64,000 nucleotides of DNA from Hofstenia miamia (lineage: Eukaryota; Xenacoelomorpha; Acoela). Below the pieces are notes generated by a model. It was given only the letters and a program-made list of their open reading frames with translations, ran no database searches and was not told the DNA's origin. Numbering within the stretch: position 1 is the stretch's first letter; each line of letters begins with the position of its first letter. The stretch spans positions 405,375-469,374 of the forward strand of contig SCFE01000092.1 in the NCBI GenBank assembly GCA_004352715.1, read 5' to 3'. The position numbers were made by a program, and so were the translations under genes. This document shows, piece after piece, positions 36,718-48,477 of this stretch.

Positions 36718-39349
36718 CATTATTCATAGACATTTGTAAAAATTCACTAAGTAATTGAAGATTAGGGCAGAAGATTATGTAAATATCGAGTAGCAGCGCA
36801 ATATATTTCAGGAAATTCATAATGAACACTTGAAGGTTGTGACAAAGATGTGGGAGTAATTTACTGTGTGCTCAAGGAAGAAACTCAATAATTAATGGAG
36901 ACAAAACAGAAACAGGAAACTAGAATGAATTGTCATGGAAGTTAAGTAAGTAGCATGAGCTAAATACGTGGTAAGACCATGGAGGAGTGTTAATACTATT
37001 TGCAAAAATGAAATTGCAATGAATATTATTAGTTTGGGTAAAGCGAAAAAATGGAATCGTCTATATGCATATACAGTCTTAAAGTGGAGAAGCCATCCAT
37101 TGGCGTGCAGTGAATATCATAGTCTACCAACGAACAAATGTAAAGTATAAGGTTTGTAGATAAAAGTTAGCTGTTGCCATTGAGAAAGGTAAAGAAGACG
37201 TACATTTTGAACTTCAAATAGTAAGTGAGAAACATATAGAGAACTTAGATCGCTTAGGTACAATAAACACAAACGAGGCAGAACTAGTGCTACGGTATAG
37301 ACAGTAGTAATTGTGGAAAGTTAGAGGTCTTCAACTGATGAAGTATTCAAAGGGAGAGTAAACCAGCAAAGTAGAAGTTAATATTATAATGAAAAATATT
37401 ATATACTTAGTTCAAATTACATAATGTAGCATCAGAAGATAGACACTATTAATACCTATTACAGCTCCCTAATAATTTTTATTTAAGAAAACCTCTGCTC
37501 AACACTGAAGTGGACCCATGACCTCATTGGTTCAGTTTTTGCCAACTATTTTATACTTGTAGCAAGTTTTAAGAATTCATAGATTAGGTCGGTAAATTCA
37601 TAATCCACTGCATTTTTATGAAATTCGGCTTGTTTTCTTGGCCGTAAAAGGTCTATTATGCAAAGGTCGTCAAGGTTTCACTAATAATTATAAGCCCACT
37701 GATCAAAAATTGCATCAGTAAGATGTTACTACAAATTGTAAACATTTACCTCTTATACTTTCTAGTTTTTGGTAAATAGTAAAAAATGAGAGTAACAATG
37801 ATCACTTCTGGAGTGATAGAAGTCTAAATATGTAATATAGCACAATTTTGTGAAAACAAAAATTTATCGCAATTAGGCATATTTTAGAATAAAAACGATT
37901 TATTAGTTCGTATTTGTTTAGTTAAATCTGTAAGACAATCAGTTCTAACCAAGAGTTTGATTATTTTCGTTTTTGGTATATTAGTTTTGATGAAAATCAG
38001 AAATGTGATTGCTTAATTTACACACAGATTTAGATTTAGAACTCAGCAGTTTCTTAAAAATCCAACTTTCATGATCTTTGCAAAATATGACAATGATGTT
38101 TTCTAATTTGGAATTGTTCTGTTATTTTCATGCTTTCTGTATTAATTTCTTATTAAAATTAAATTATGTCCCCCAACACCAATGATTTTCCATTAACTTT
38201 AAAAAGATTCTAGTGAAAACCTTAGAGCAACCAAAATTACTTCAATAACTAATTAATGAATTTACAAACACTGTAAATACAAAAGTACTACAGGGATCTT
38301 TCGGTTGCTTGTGATTAAGTTCATTGAAACAAAATTTGCGCTCTAAAACAAGCATAGTTCACAATAGAGTCGCAGGTAACATAATTCAAAACTTGTGTTC
38401 AAACGCAAAAAAATCAAAAAAACTTTTCAGAGTAAAAAACATACAATAATGAATGTGTAAATGAAGAGTAAAAGAATTAAAAAATGAAAACAAAATTATG
38501 ATGAAGACAGTACCAGACAAAACGCAACAAAGTCATTGATTGTTTTCCAATTGATACGGTTGAAATAACCGCACCTTTCTGTTGTCATTTTTGGTAGCAA
38601 ATAAATCAATAAAGTCGTCCACGTTGCTTTGCTCGTTGCAATGGATGGCAATCACGGCGACAATTTCAATTTATCGCTCGAAATTGAATTTCTGGGGATG
38701 ATATTGATAAGTTTCATTAAAAATGAGCTTTTCTCGCAAGAATCTCACTTTGCGGGTAATGGAAGTGCAATAGTGAACAGCGCGGCAGATCTAGAAAAGC
38801 ATCTTTGTATAGCAGCAGGAAAGTTGTGAAATCGACTAGATCTCAATGAAATGTTTCTATATCTTTATAAAATTAAAATCACTTCTGTTTATAGCATATA
38901 TAATTTCAAGTTGGTGCACCTAGGGTGCATGGCATCCAGATAGGGACGCATTCCATCATGCACCCGTAGTTACGCTAGTGTATATTATGATCTGATATTT
39001 AAATAAACAATTTCCATTTAAATGTTTATAAGTGATTAATGATTTAGAGAAATTTCCTTAACAAATTTTGTATGTTCTTAAAATTGCAACCTAAATTTGA
39101 AATTTAATTGATTTCTACATTTATTTCTTTTAAGCGCACTTTTCAGCAGCTGGAATTCTGGTTAAAATAGTTTTAATTTCATTTAAACTCAGAGATATTG
39201 CATTTGCAAACCTTGAAATAAACTAGAGAGAATTTCACTTAATCTACAGACAAAGAGTAGGTCAATGTCCTCTATTGTTTCTAAATTATGCTAATGAAGC
39301 TTAAATCTAAGGTCTATGTTTAATACTAGAGAGTAACATCGAGTACCCG
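36718..39349. other. Intronic stretch without recognised content
   Basis: Frames at 36968-37150 and 38629-38829 were inspected. The second lies in a patch of more balanced base composition and reads MLVAMDGNHGDNFNLSLEIE, but I recognise no family or splice borders. Confidence 0.4.
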
Positions 39350-39680
39350 ATTTCTTGTTTCGAATCGAGTTGGGTTCGAGTATCAAATTGTCGGGTCGGT
39401 ACGGGTACAAAGATTAGATTGATTATTAAAAAAATATTGATGTTAATCACCGCTTGACTTGAGAAAGATCAAAGACGTTAAGTAATGCGAAATAATTGCT
39501 GTTACCCGTCAGAAAATGATTGATGTTAATAATCACTTAATTGGAGAAAGATCCACAACCTCCAATCAAATTTAACCATTCGGGTCGGGTCGGGTCGGGT
39601 CGGGTTCGGGTAGTACATATTACGAAAGGGTCGGGTTCGGGTCCATGTTTACGTCCTATTGTCAGTCTCTATTTAATACA
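39350..39680. repeat. Dispersed GGGTC-rich repeat with CGGGT tandem units
   Basis: The segment contains the tandem run tcgggtcgggtcgggtcggg at about 39582-39606 plus flanking tcgggttcgggt words. It aligns with the more degraded copy at 295-610. It has no ORF. Confidence 0.65.
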
Positions 39681-39916
39681 CTAACTGAAATAGGTTCTCA
39701 AAAGGATAGAATATGTTAGTAGTATGTTGTAGAGTAATTTACTGCTACTTCTTTCAGAGCAATNNNNNNNNNNNNNNNNNNNNTCGGGTTCGGGTCCATG
39801 TTTACGTCCTATTGTCAGTCTCTATTTAATACACTAACTGAAATAGGTTCTCAAAAGGATAGAATATGTTAGTAGTATGTTGTAGAGTAATTTACTGCTA
39901 CTTCTTTCAGAGCAAT
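39631..39916. repeat. 133 bp exact repeat flanking a 20 N gap
   Basis: Positions 39631-39763 recur at 39784-39916 immediately after the gap at 39764-39783. As at 22291, this looks like unmerged contig overlap. Confidence 0.88.
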
Positions 39917-41485
39917 AAACATAAGACATTGCAGGCATTTTTCGCTTTTTAAAGTCTTAGTACTTATGTTACGATGTTACGTTCTTTTACATAAGTGGAT
40001 TATGACAAAAAATTGTGTTAATTTTTTTTTAATTTAAAAGCAATATCTCCATACAATGAATATGTAATACTGCGTAAAACAAACAAGACATATAAATGGG
40101 AAGCAGTGGGCTCGCAAAAGAGTAATTTGGTAAAATGAGCCTCTCCAGTCAGGTTTTCAGCATTGATCCTGAATTATTCAATCAAAATTTTTTGTAAAAA
40201 GTAAAAAAAATATTAAAAACTAGGGTGGTGAGATAATTTTCAAGGGATAATTTTTCAATGTTTTGGTCATTCAAGTTGATTACAATTGAGATATCTCTCG
40301 TCAGATTATCTTAGTACGCCCATGATGGGAAAGGAAAATAGCTTTCATAAATAACTAAGAACGTTCGTTTTTAATGATCGAAATTTTTAATAATGGCATT
40401 CGTTGTCATTGTTGATTCGCTCTCATCAGTACAATTAAGTGTTTCAGTTATGTACAATTCAAAACTTCGGAATGGAAATCTGTCGATAGGGACGAGGTGT
40501 GAACAAGCATTGTCATTTATCACACCACTTCATCAGATGATATTGAAAATTCGTTAGCATTCTTGCCAAAATGGCAGTGCGATATTCTCCTTTGACATTT
40601 TCACAATTATTAATGTCTTACCATTCCCTCACTACATCCACACTACCATCTGGAAAAAACACTTTTTGGTCAAACGGGTGATGTGTTCGATTGTCATCTT
40701 TGTATTCCTTCATTAGAATTGTTCGAATCGCAGGCTCCTAATTTCACCCTCAGCATTGAAAAGTAGTTGGTGAATGGCAACTCCAGAACAATTGTTCCTT
40801 GCCAACATATGATCAAGAAATTCCATTTTTTTTGGGTAGAAAATCGAAAATGTTGATGAATGACAGTTAAAGCGTGAGTTATATCATATACATTACATGT
40901 TTATATTTTGCTAACAACCACTCTAAGATGAATGAAATGTGAACACATCATATACATAGAAATGCTTATCTTGATAAAATACTTGTTAATGGCATGAAAT
41001 GATTCATGATGTTAATTCTAAATATATATTTATCTTTTTTCGTTTTACTCAAGTTTATTGTGTACTGCATTTCGATCCTCTTAAAGTGTATCATTTTTCA
41101 TACATACTAGATATTTTACTCAAAAAGGAAACATTAATTGCCTAAAGGAAAATAATAAATTTAGTTGGTTTACTGTCAAGATTTCCAGAATAATTTTCAG
41201 AAAACTTTGTATTTTAACTCAAAAGTTTACGAAAAGTTAGGAAACAAAACACTAGCATACAACAAATTATGTTACTTATGTTTAAATATCGCCGATTGCG
41301 CAAAGCAATTTCCTTTGTTATAATAATTGATAATTTTTGGATATATATAAAGTATGTCTAAGTAATTTTGGACAAGCTACAAAATATTGATTAGCTTACT
41401 TCATATGCAATCATTTGAGAGAATATCATAGATATGTTTAGTGTTCTAATCACTGAAAGGTTTCAAAAAATTGATGTTAGATATC
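39917..41485. other. Intronic stretch without recognised content
   Basis: No feature could be supported on either strand. The interval 40540-40860 has a more even base composition but is broken by stops. Confidence 0.4.
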
Positions 41486-41654
41486 CTATTTCAACAACTC
41501 GTTTGAATTTGATGAGCCTTTAGCATTTCTTGTTGAAGTGTTGTGTTTCAATTGATCTAGTGATGATTCTAGCACACATCTCCAATATATAAATTTACCC
41601 ATGCAAATATTCTCAACACAATCACGATCATTGTTCGGATCGTTATTTACATCC
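41486..41654 (-). CDS. Candidate terminal exon, unknown protein
   Basis: On the minus strand an acceptor-like ttggaatattatag is followed by a 55-codon frame. It opens DVNNDPNNDRDCVENICMGK, continues FIYWRCVLESSLDQ, and ends in a hydrophilic tail (TRNAKGSSNSNELLK) at TAG (41488-41486). The composition is protein-like and the tail resembles a C terminus. It would be antisense to the receptor and inside its intron. I recognise no family and no upstream exon was identified. Confidence 0.3.
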
Positions 41655-42339
41655 CTATAATATTCCAATTTGAAAATGGGCTACATAACTCACTATGTCA
41701 ATTTAGTACGAAAATTGTATTTTCTTGGCAATTATCAAGATTTTTTCGTGTAGTTTTAACTTTCATATTTAATGATTTGTAAGCATGCAGTATTTTATAA
41801 TGAGGACGGACATAAATACATTGTTGAAGGAACTGAGTTATATGATATATACTATCGCAAATTTGCTCGATTGGCATTTGATTTGAAATTCCTTGAGTAT
41901 AATATCCTTCACATTCAGTGCAAATATTTACCTTTTGTGATTCAAAGAAATATTTTGAAATATTCATTACAAGAAAAACGTGTCATCTGAAAGCATCACG
42001 CAAAGAAAAAAACTATATCACATAAATTCAATTCGACTATTAAAATCAATGTCAACTATGACATCGGGGCACCCAACCAATACCTTAGTGGTGTGTAGTC
42101 GAAGTACATCTACTTCATAGTTGAAAACGTTTTCATAATGTTATGAATATCAAAATGAAGCAATGTCTATATCATACATTCAAATAATATATTGTGCAAT
42201 TTAGTTAAGGTATATATTTACTTCAGTAACATAAAGACAATCAATTGAAGGAATGCAATACAACGACTTGAGTTACCAATGAGAACAATTTCTCTTCTTC
42301 GGATTTAGGTGTTTAGTTTTTGAACAGTTGATTAAATCT

Positions 42340-42596
42340 ATATATATGCACGATATATGCACGGTGGACCATAATGGGTGGACAGATTTTGGATAGATAC
42401 ACAGAAGTATAACATAATTNNNNNNNNNNNNNNNNNNNNNNNNNNNNNNNNNNNNNNNNNNNNNNNNNNNNNNNNNNNNNNNNNNNNNNNNNNNNNNNNN
42501 NNNNNNNNNNNNNNNNTATATATATGCACGATATATGCACGGTGGACTATAATGGGTAGACAGATTTTGGATAGATACACAGAAGTACAACATAAT
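42340..42596. repeat. 80 bp near-identical repeat flanking a 97 N gap
   Basis: The block from (TA)n through gcacgatatatgcacggtgg to aacataatt occurs at 42340-42419 and 42517-42596 with a few base differences. The gap at 42420-42516 lies between. It could be a tandem repeat or two alleles. Confidence 0.8.
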
Positions 42597-42600
42597 TAAT

Positions 42601-45600
42601 TAATATCTCACTCATTGCAAAGCTGTCAAACTGATATCTAAAATCTGGATATTGAATCTTTTAAAAGCTCACCATCACGACTAAGACATTCAAGATACTA
42701 ATTTCTCATATTTTGTAAATTGTGGCTTAACATATCTACGGAAATACATATAATCTCTTTTGCGGATGCTTCGCTTAAGTTTCTTGTTTTGTCTTTTAGT
42801 TAACCTCGATTACTTATGCAATTTCCTTTGGAGTCAATGACATGAAGGTCACCTGACGTAATAAACTTCATGTAATACTCAAAACGTCTGTGTTAGTTAT
42901 GCAATAAATAAATGTAGTACTTTTTTGTTGATATGACCTGAAAAATAGCACTTAAAATTTCGCCTATAATTATGGTTCTCTCTCTTTCATTGGGCATCTA
43001 GAGGTTATTTCTCAACGGCTTTGTTGGTGACTGATTTAAAAGAAATTTTATAAAATAGAAATATTTGCAAGCAATATGCTTGCAAGGCCGCTATATTTAC
43101 ACTATTACAAGCTTTTTCAATTCCTAAGCCTCAAATTTCTAAATAAATCGATCAAATTTTCAGAATTTTCAAATTAGTTGCTTTGTAGTGTTATTATTTG
43201 ATAATTATTCATAAAAAATACAGTTCTGAAAGAAGTAATCGAAAAGGAATTAATGTATATAGTTTACAAAATTTCTTGGTCAAATTGATGTCAATTGTCT
43301 ACAGTTTTAGAGGCGCCATTGCAATTGAAAAGCGTGTCGCAGAGGCATCGTAATTTGTCTTATCAGCGGCTGATACATTTTGTTTTGAAAAGCCATTCAT
43401 AAGATGCTGTTATCGTAGTCATACATCTTGACGGCAACCGCTGCTACAAAAGGCATAACTGGTTTAAGTGCATAAACACTAATCATATCAATATTTTGAT
43501 TTTTTTGCATTATACTTGTTTATTAACGAAGAATTCCTATCTGTTAGAAATTAAAAAATATTTATTCATGTATGTACACTCATAGAAAAACTCTTGCATT
43601 TAAGAAAAAAATATCTTCAAATTTTATGCAATTAATCAAGAGAATTTCATCTTAAAATACTTCTCTTGAGTGATTAATCTCTTCAAATAGTAGATTAGAA
43701 ATTACATCTTAAACTCAAGAAAATAATTTGTAGTTTAATATATAAGAGAACTATATCTAGAAAATCATAATTCTGACAATGATAATTTTAATCATGCACA
43801 TAGCACAAATTCAATAATTTATGAAAATGACAATGCCTCAGTTGTACAAATTCCATACTCACAATTACCCATAATAGCCAGGCAATTCGTTTTATGTAAA
43901 TCATTTAATTAAATTTAATGAAATGTCCTTGCATATAAATGCAAATAAATTTGGCTTTACAAATTCAATTAAATCTTATCACTGAATGTATAAATACATT
44001 ATTATACACTTTGAGATGCCATGTGGTAATTTCGCATAAATTATTACTATATATCATAATTGAATTCAAAAAGGGGTTTCAAATAAGAAAATAATATCTA
44101 AAAATTAACAAATTAGGTTTCTATTTTCATAATAACAAACTTATTTAATAGAAAAATATGACATTTTTTCTTAGAGTGTATGTATTTGCATAAATTTTAA
44201 ATTACCTATGTCTATATGAATCAAATGAGTTCAAAGTTATGTATATATCTGCAAATCATAGTTGACTGATTGGTGTTTCTAAACTATTTATAGACAATTG
44301 TACAATTAACTGTATCTGAAAAATGTATTTGACAGTTTGAAGTCAAGAAAATACACAAATGTTATCATTTTTTAAAACAAAATAATGTGATCGAAAGTTT
44401 CTCTAAAGCAAACTTAATCCGATTTCTGTCAAATGTAGCTTACTCAATGCTAGTGCTCAGAAATGTGTAGTAGTGACTGTATGCATAATTTGACAATATC
44501 CATTTAAGTATATAGCTATAACAAGTATCATACCATTTTGAAATTTTTGCTTACCGCAGGAAACACTTAAAAATTATGTAGCAATTGCTATGTAGGAAAT
44601 GATAATTCCACAACAAATATCATTCAATATGAACAAATTAATACATTAATATATAGTTCAATTGTATTAGTTATTATGAATTTATTAAAACAATTGTAAG
44701 CAAATTTTCTTCCGAGTTCGTGCCCACTGAAGAATATATATATATATATATATATATTAAATAATGTACTTAATTTCGAATTTATCAGTTTTTATGCAGC
44801 ATGCTTAGGAAGTTCTCTTAACTTATATTTAAAGTAATTTGCACAACCCAATTTCAATTGACAATGTATATATTTAAGAGATGGTTGGAAATTCAGTACT
44901 ACTCTTTTACGTACATCTTTAAAAGATTTTTATGTGTTACATAAGCAGTGGGGACATTTTTCAGAAAGTCTGACTTTGTAGCTATTTTACAACACGTAAT
45001 TAACATTAATTCAGAAATAAGTGATTAATAATTAATAAAAAATATCAAAAATGTGGAAGCATACACTCACTCACCTGTTGAAAATCTAGTGAACATTTCA
45101 AATGTCAGCTTCAAATATTCAAATAGATATTTCCGTAAACATAAAATTATTGATTTACTTATATGTGTTATGATAAGAATTTCTAGTGATGTGAGGTAAT
45201 TTGCATTTGGTGATATACTTATTTTTGTATTTGAAATTAGTTTAGACACTTTGAATTTTTTGTTGATATATTTATCTCTTATCAACATGCTATGCATTCG
45301 ACATAGTCTTTTACATATATTATAGAGTGCCATATAGCAAAAAGTTCGCTTGCGCAAATGGCGATACATGATGGCTATATTGGTTGTAACCAGTTAACAA
45401 TTAACCATTTTTCAGTATGTTGCGAGGAGCACTTATAACTACAGCATATCAATTTAACTTTTTTTCATCTACAGCAGCATTTTCAATAAAAGTGTTTTAA
45501 GCCACTAAATACAATTTCTTTGCATATAACCTCGTGGAAAATATTTTGGTGACAACCGTGTCAATCAATTGCTCCCTATGGGATTAATTCAAAGTCGGCG

Positions 45601-46635
45601 GCATTAAGCTATTATCAGCTTTTAATCAATAGGAATCACAACCAGCCGTAGCTTAAGTATAGATATTTCGTAATTTTAAAAATATTTTAGCGACTTGATC
45701 GATTTGGTAATGTATAATTCTTTAAAGGGTATAGTATGAAAATTGCAGACACTATTTATAAAACATCAAGCAATAATTAAAAAATGGTGAAAAGCACTGC
45801 TTGTGTCTACCTTACAGACTTTTGTCTATGCAATAAGACAATAAAATCAACCATTTTAAATTTGCTTTTGTTTCCGAAAACTATTAATATAATTGTGCTA
45901 AACAATTGTATTTAAAAATCTAATCTATCAAATTTGCTTTTTTATAACAGTTCTTTGTTGGGTTGAGGCAATTGTGTTCTTTCGCTAATACAACTATTTG
46001 TAGAATCTTACAATTGAATTCGTTGTTAATTAATAGGTACCCTTGTTTAAGGTGGTTTGCTAAAATCATTTGACTTAACCCGCAGGACCATGAGATAACA
46101 GTTTAAAGCATATTTTTTGAGGACATTTCATTTTAAAATGAAATACTTTAGTTGTTCTCGGAACCAAATTGTTAGAGTTGGGGTTACCATGATTATGTTG
46201 AGATGATACATTAATATCTCATTTCATTTTTTTGCGCATGATAAATATGACCAATCCCATATAATTAATAGTTTCAAGTCAGTATGCATTTACCAAATTT
46301 GTCATTATTTTCGTCACTAACATATGGATGATAAAGATAGTACTCATGTTCTCGTTATCTTAAAATATAATTGCATTCTGATTATAATTTAATAATATTT
46401 TTATTGCTTTTCGTTTTCTACTTTTAAGTGAATATTTATAGTTGAACGATTATATTATACTTCAAATTAGAGCTGTGCAGGTATGTGGATTACCTAATGG
46501 TGACCAGATTTACTCGCGGATACTTACACACATGAGTTTCTAAGTGCATAGCGCGGGCAGCTGTAATTGAAGCCAGTGGCGACGCAATGAATTTTGGAAA
46601 GAGGGGGGGGGCAAGTTGCATTTATTAACTAATGG
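42601..46635. other. Intronic AT-rich stretch
   Basis: A (TA)n run lies at 44734-44757 and a GGGGGGG run at about 46604-46610. The minus frame at 45067-45369 has no motif. No gene was recognised. Confidence 0.45.
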
Positions 46636-47521
46636 GAACCTTTACTGGTTGAATTATAAAATTTAGGGAGGTTTTAATTGCCTTGCTTGCTATATTTTGT
46701 GCTAACCACTCAATATTGTCCAGGCTAACAACAGTGCCCTTTCATGCTTAACCTTATCAGCTTAAAAATCAAATTTGAATAATTAAATACGTTAAAAACC
46801 ACCCAGAGGATTGTAAATCCTCGTTTGAAATGCATCAATAAAGTATTATTCTCAGTCCAAGTACTGAAAGTAAGCAGTTTGTTAGAAAAAATCATCTCAT
46901 TTATTGAATACATTTCCTCTTGAATAACAAATATTTTTATGTCAAATAAAAGGTGTCTTCCGTGTGAATATTGGAATTACATTAACCATACTAATATAAC
47001 ATAGTCAACAACATTTTGAATACATGTTATAACCTGTCTTTGATACAATAAAAATGTCCATTTCTGCATAGATGACCAAGAACAGTCTAGTGAATCTATC
47101 AGTTCGTGCGAGAACAATGGCGATTTTGATGAATTCACAGGTATGAAAAGTGTCATTTCTGTTTGATATACCATCGTACGAGCACTTCTTATCTGTACAA
47201 GAAAAAACTTTATTACATTTTGAGGAAGTTATTTCCAAATCGCAATAGAAAAATTGTGTGAACGGTTAAAAATGCATGTGTTGTGCTTTACATTTCATCT
47301 ATCCGTGCCATGCATAGTTTTTCAAAATCATGTGTGTAAATCCACGAATGTATTCAACTAGCACTCAAACACGTATTTGAATGGTGTTTTATGTAATATT
47401 CTTTTTTTAATTTTAGCTAAATGCAAAGGATGTTCGAGGTTGCTGTTTGATAAAAATTCTGTAATATTTGTAAAACAACAGCCTTAATTACAAGAAGCTG
47501 AATCTTGAAAATTTCATTGTT

Positions 47522-47542
<21 letters not shown>
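46636..47542. repeat. Block duplicated at 63105-64000 (first copy)
   Basis: About 0.9 kb recurs almost unchanged at the window end, with scattered base changes and an 11 bp length difference near 46955. Both copies run into the same (TA)n tract. Allelic duplication in the assembly is the simplest explanation. Confidence 0.9.
47005..47262 (-). CDS. Candidate Cys-rich exon, unknown protein
   Basis: A minus-strand open frame begins after an in-frame stop with FYCDLEITSSKCNKVFSCTD and KKCSYDG. A possible donor follows (ATG/gtatat at about 47166), and a further open part runs to 47005. Five cysteines within about 20 residues would suit an extracellular domain, but spacing matches no family I know. 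The frame is conserved in the duplicate copy at 63463-63720 with about one residue changed, which says little because the copies are so similar. It may be chance. Confidence 0.2.
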   Translation of the reverse strand, partial: FTQFFYCDLEITSSKCNKVFSCTDKKCSYDGISNRNDTFHTCEFIKIAIVLARTDRFTRLFLVIYAEMDIFIVSKTGYNMYSKCC

Positions 47543-47552
<10 letters not shown>

Positions 47553-47766
47553 TNNNNNNNNNNNNNNNNNNNNNNNNNNNNNNNNNNNNNNNNNNNNNNN
47601 NNNNNNNNNNNNNNNNNNNNNNNNNNNNNNNNNNNNNNNNNNNNNNNNNNNNNNNNNNNNNNNNNNNNNNNNNNNNNNNNNNNNNNNNNNNNNNNNNNNN
47701 NNNNNNNNNNNNNNNNNNNNNNNNNNNNNNNNNNNNNNNNNNNNNNNNNNNNNNNNNNNNNNNNNN
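47524..47766. repeat. (TA)n microsatellite followed by 213 N gap
   Basis: TA repeats at 47524-47553 run into an N gap at 47554-47766. The sequence right of the gap (47767 on) is itself duplicated at 56713. Confidence 0.9.
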
Positions 47767-48032
47767 ATATTCAATTACTAAAATTCTCTGTCCAACTTAA
47801 ATCAACTTATATCAGAACAAAATGAAAGAGGGTTTTGAGAAATGCTCCTTACATGTAACAGACCAATTTAAGATGTTCGAAATATTGAACTAGCCAACAA
47901 TGTAGGGCTGATCAAATTTCAAGCGATAGTTTTTTATCACTTGCAAAGTTTAAGTTTTCAAGTGAATTTTTTTCGTGTAATTCAAATTCCAATTAAAACA
48001 TTAGGCCCAAGCTCGGCACAGCTCACCCCAAC
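47767..48032. repeat. Block duplicated at 56713-56977 (first copy)
   Basis: The sequence from atattcaattactaaaattc to gctcaccccaa is nearly identical to 56713-56977. It contains no gene. Confidence 0.88.
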
Positions 48033-48376
48033 CCGACCTAACCTGCCATGCTGAAGAATTACCCCAATACGGGTCTGGCCTACCCTGAACCAACTTTAAG
48101 CCTAACTTCTATCTAATTCTAAACTGGCCACTATCATTTGAACAAAATTTGCTTACCAACTTAAAAAGGTTATCTGTGCTAATGACTAGAAAGTGAAACT
48201 TTTATGTTAAAAAATTATCAACAAGTTAAGCTGAATCTCGCATCAATAGGAAGCGATTGCAAACATAATATATATCAAATCTAACATTTTGATGTTTTAT
48301 TAGTCATTTTCTAAAAGGTATCTCAACCTTAATTAACCATAAAAAATTTGAAAAATGGTTTTTCGAATCAGTAATT

Positions 48377-48387
48377 TATATATATAT

Positions 48388-48420
<33 letters not shown>

Positions 48421-48477
48421 ACTATATATTATATATATATATATATATATAATAATATATATATATATATATATATA
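48377..48477. repeat. Interrupted (TA)n microsatellite
   Basis: About 100 bp of TA repeats lie directly at the 5' boundary of the non-LTR element, which suggests insertion into or next to the microsatellite. Confidence 0.9.
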
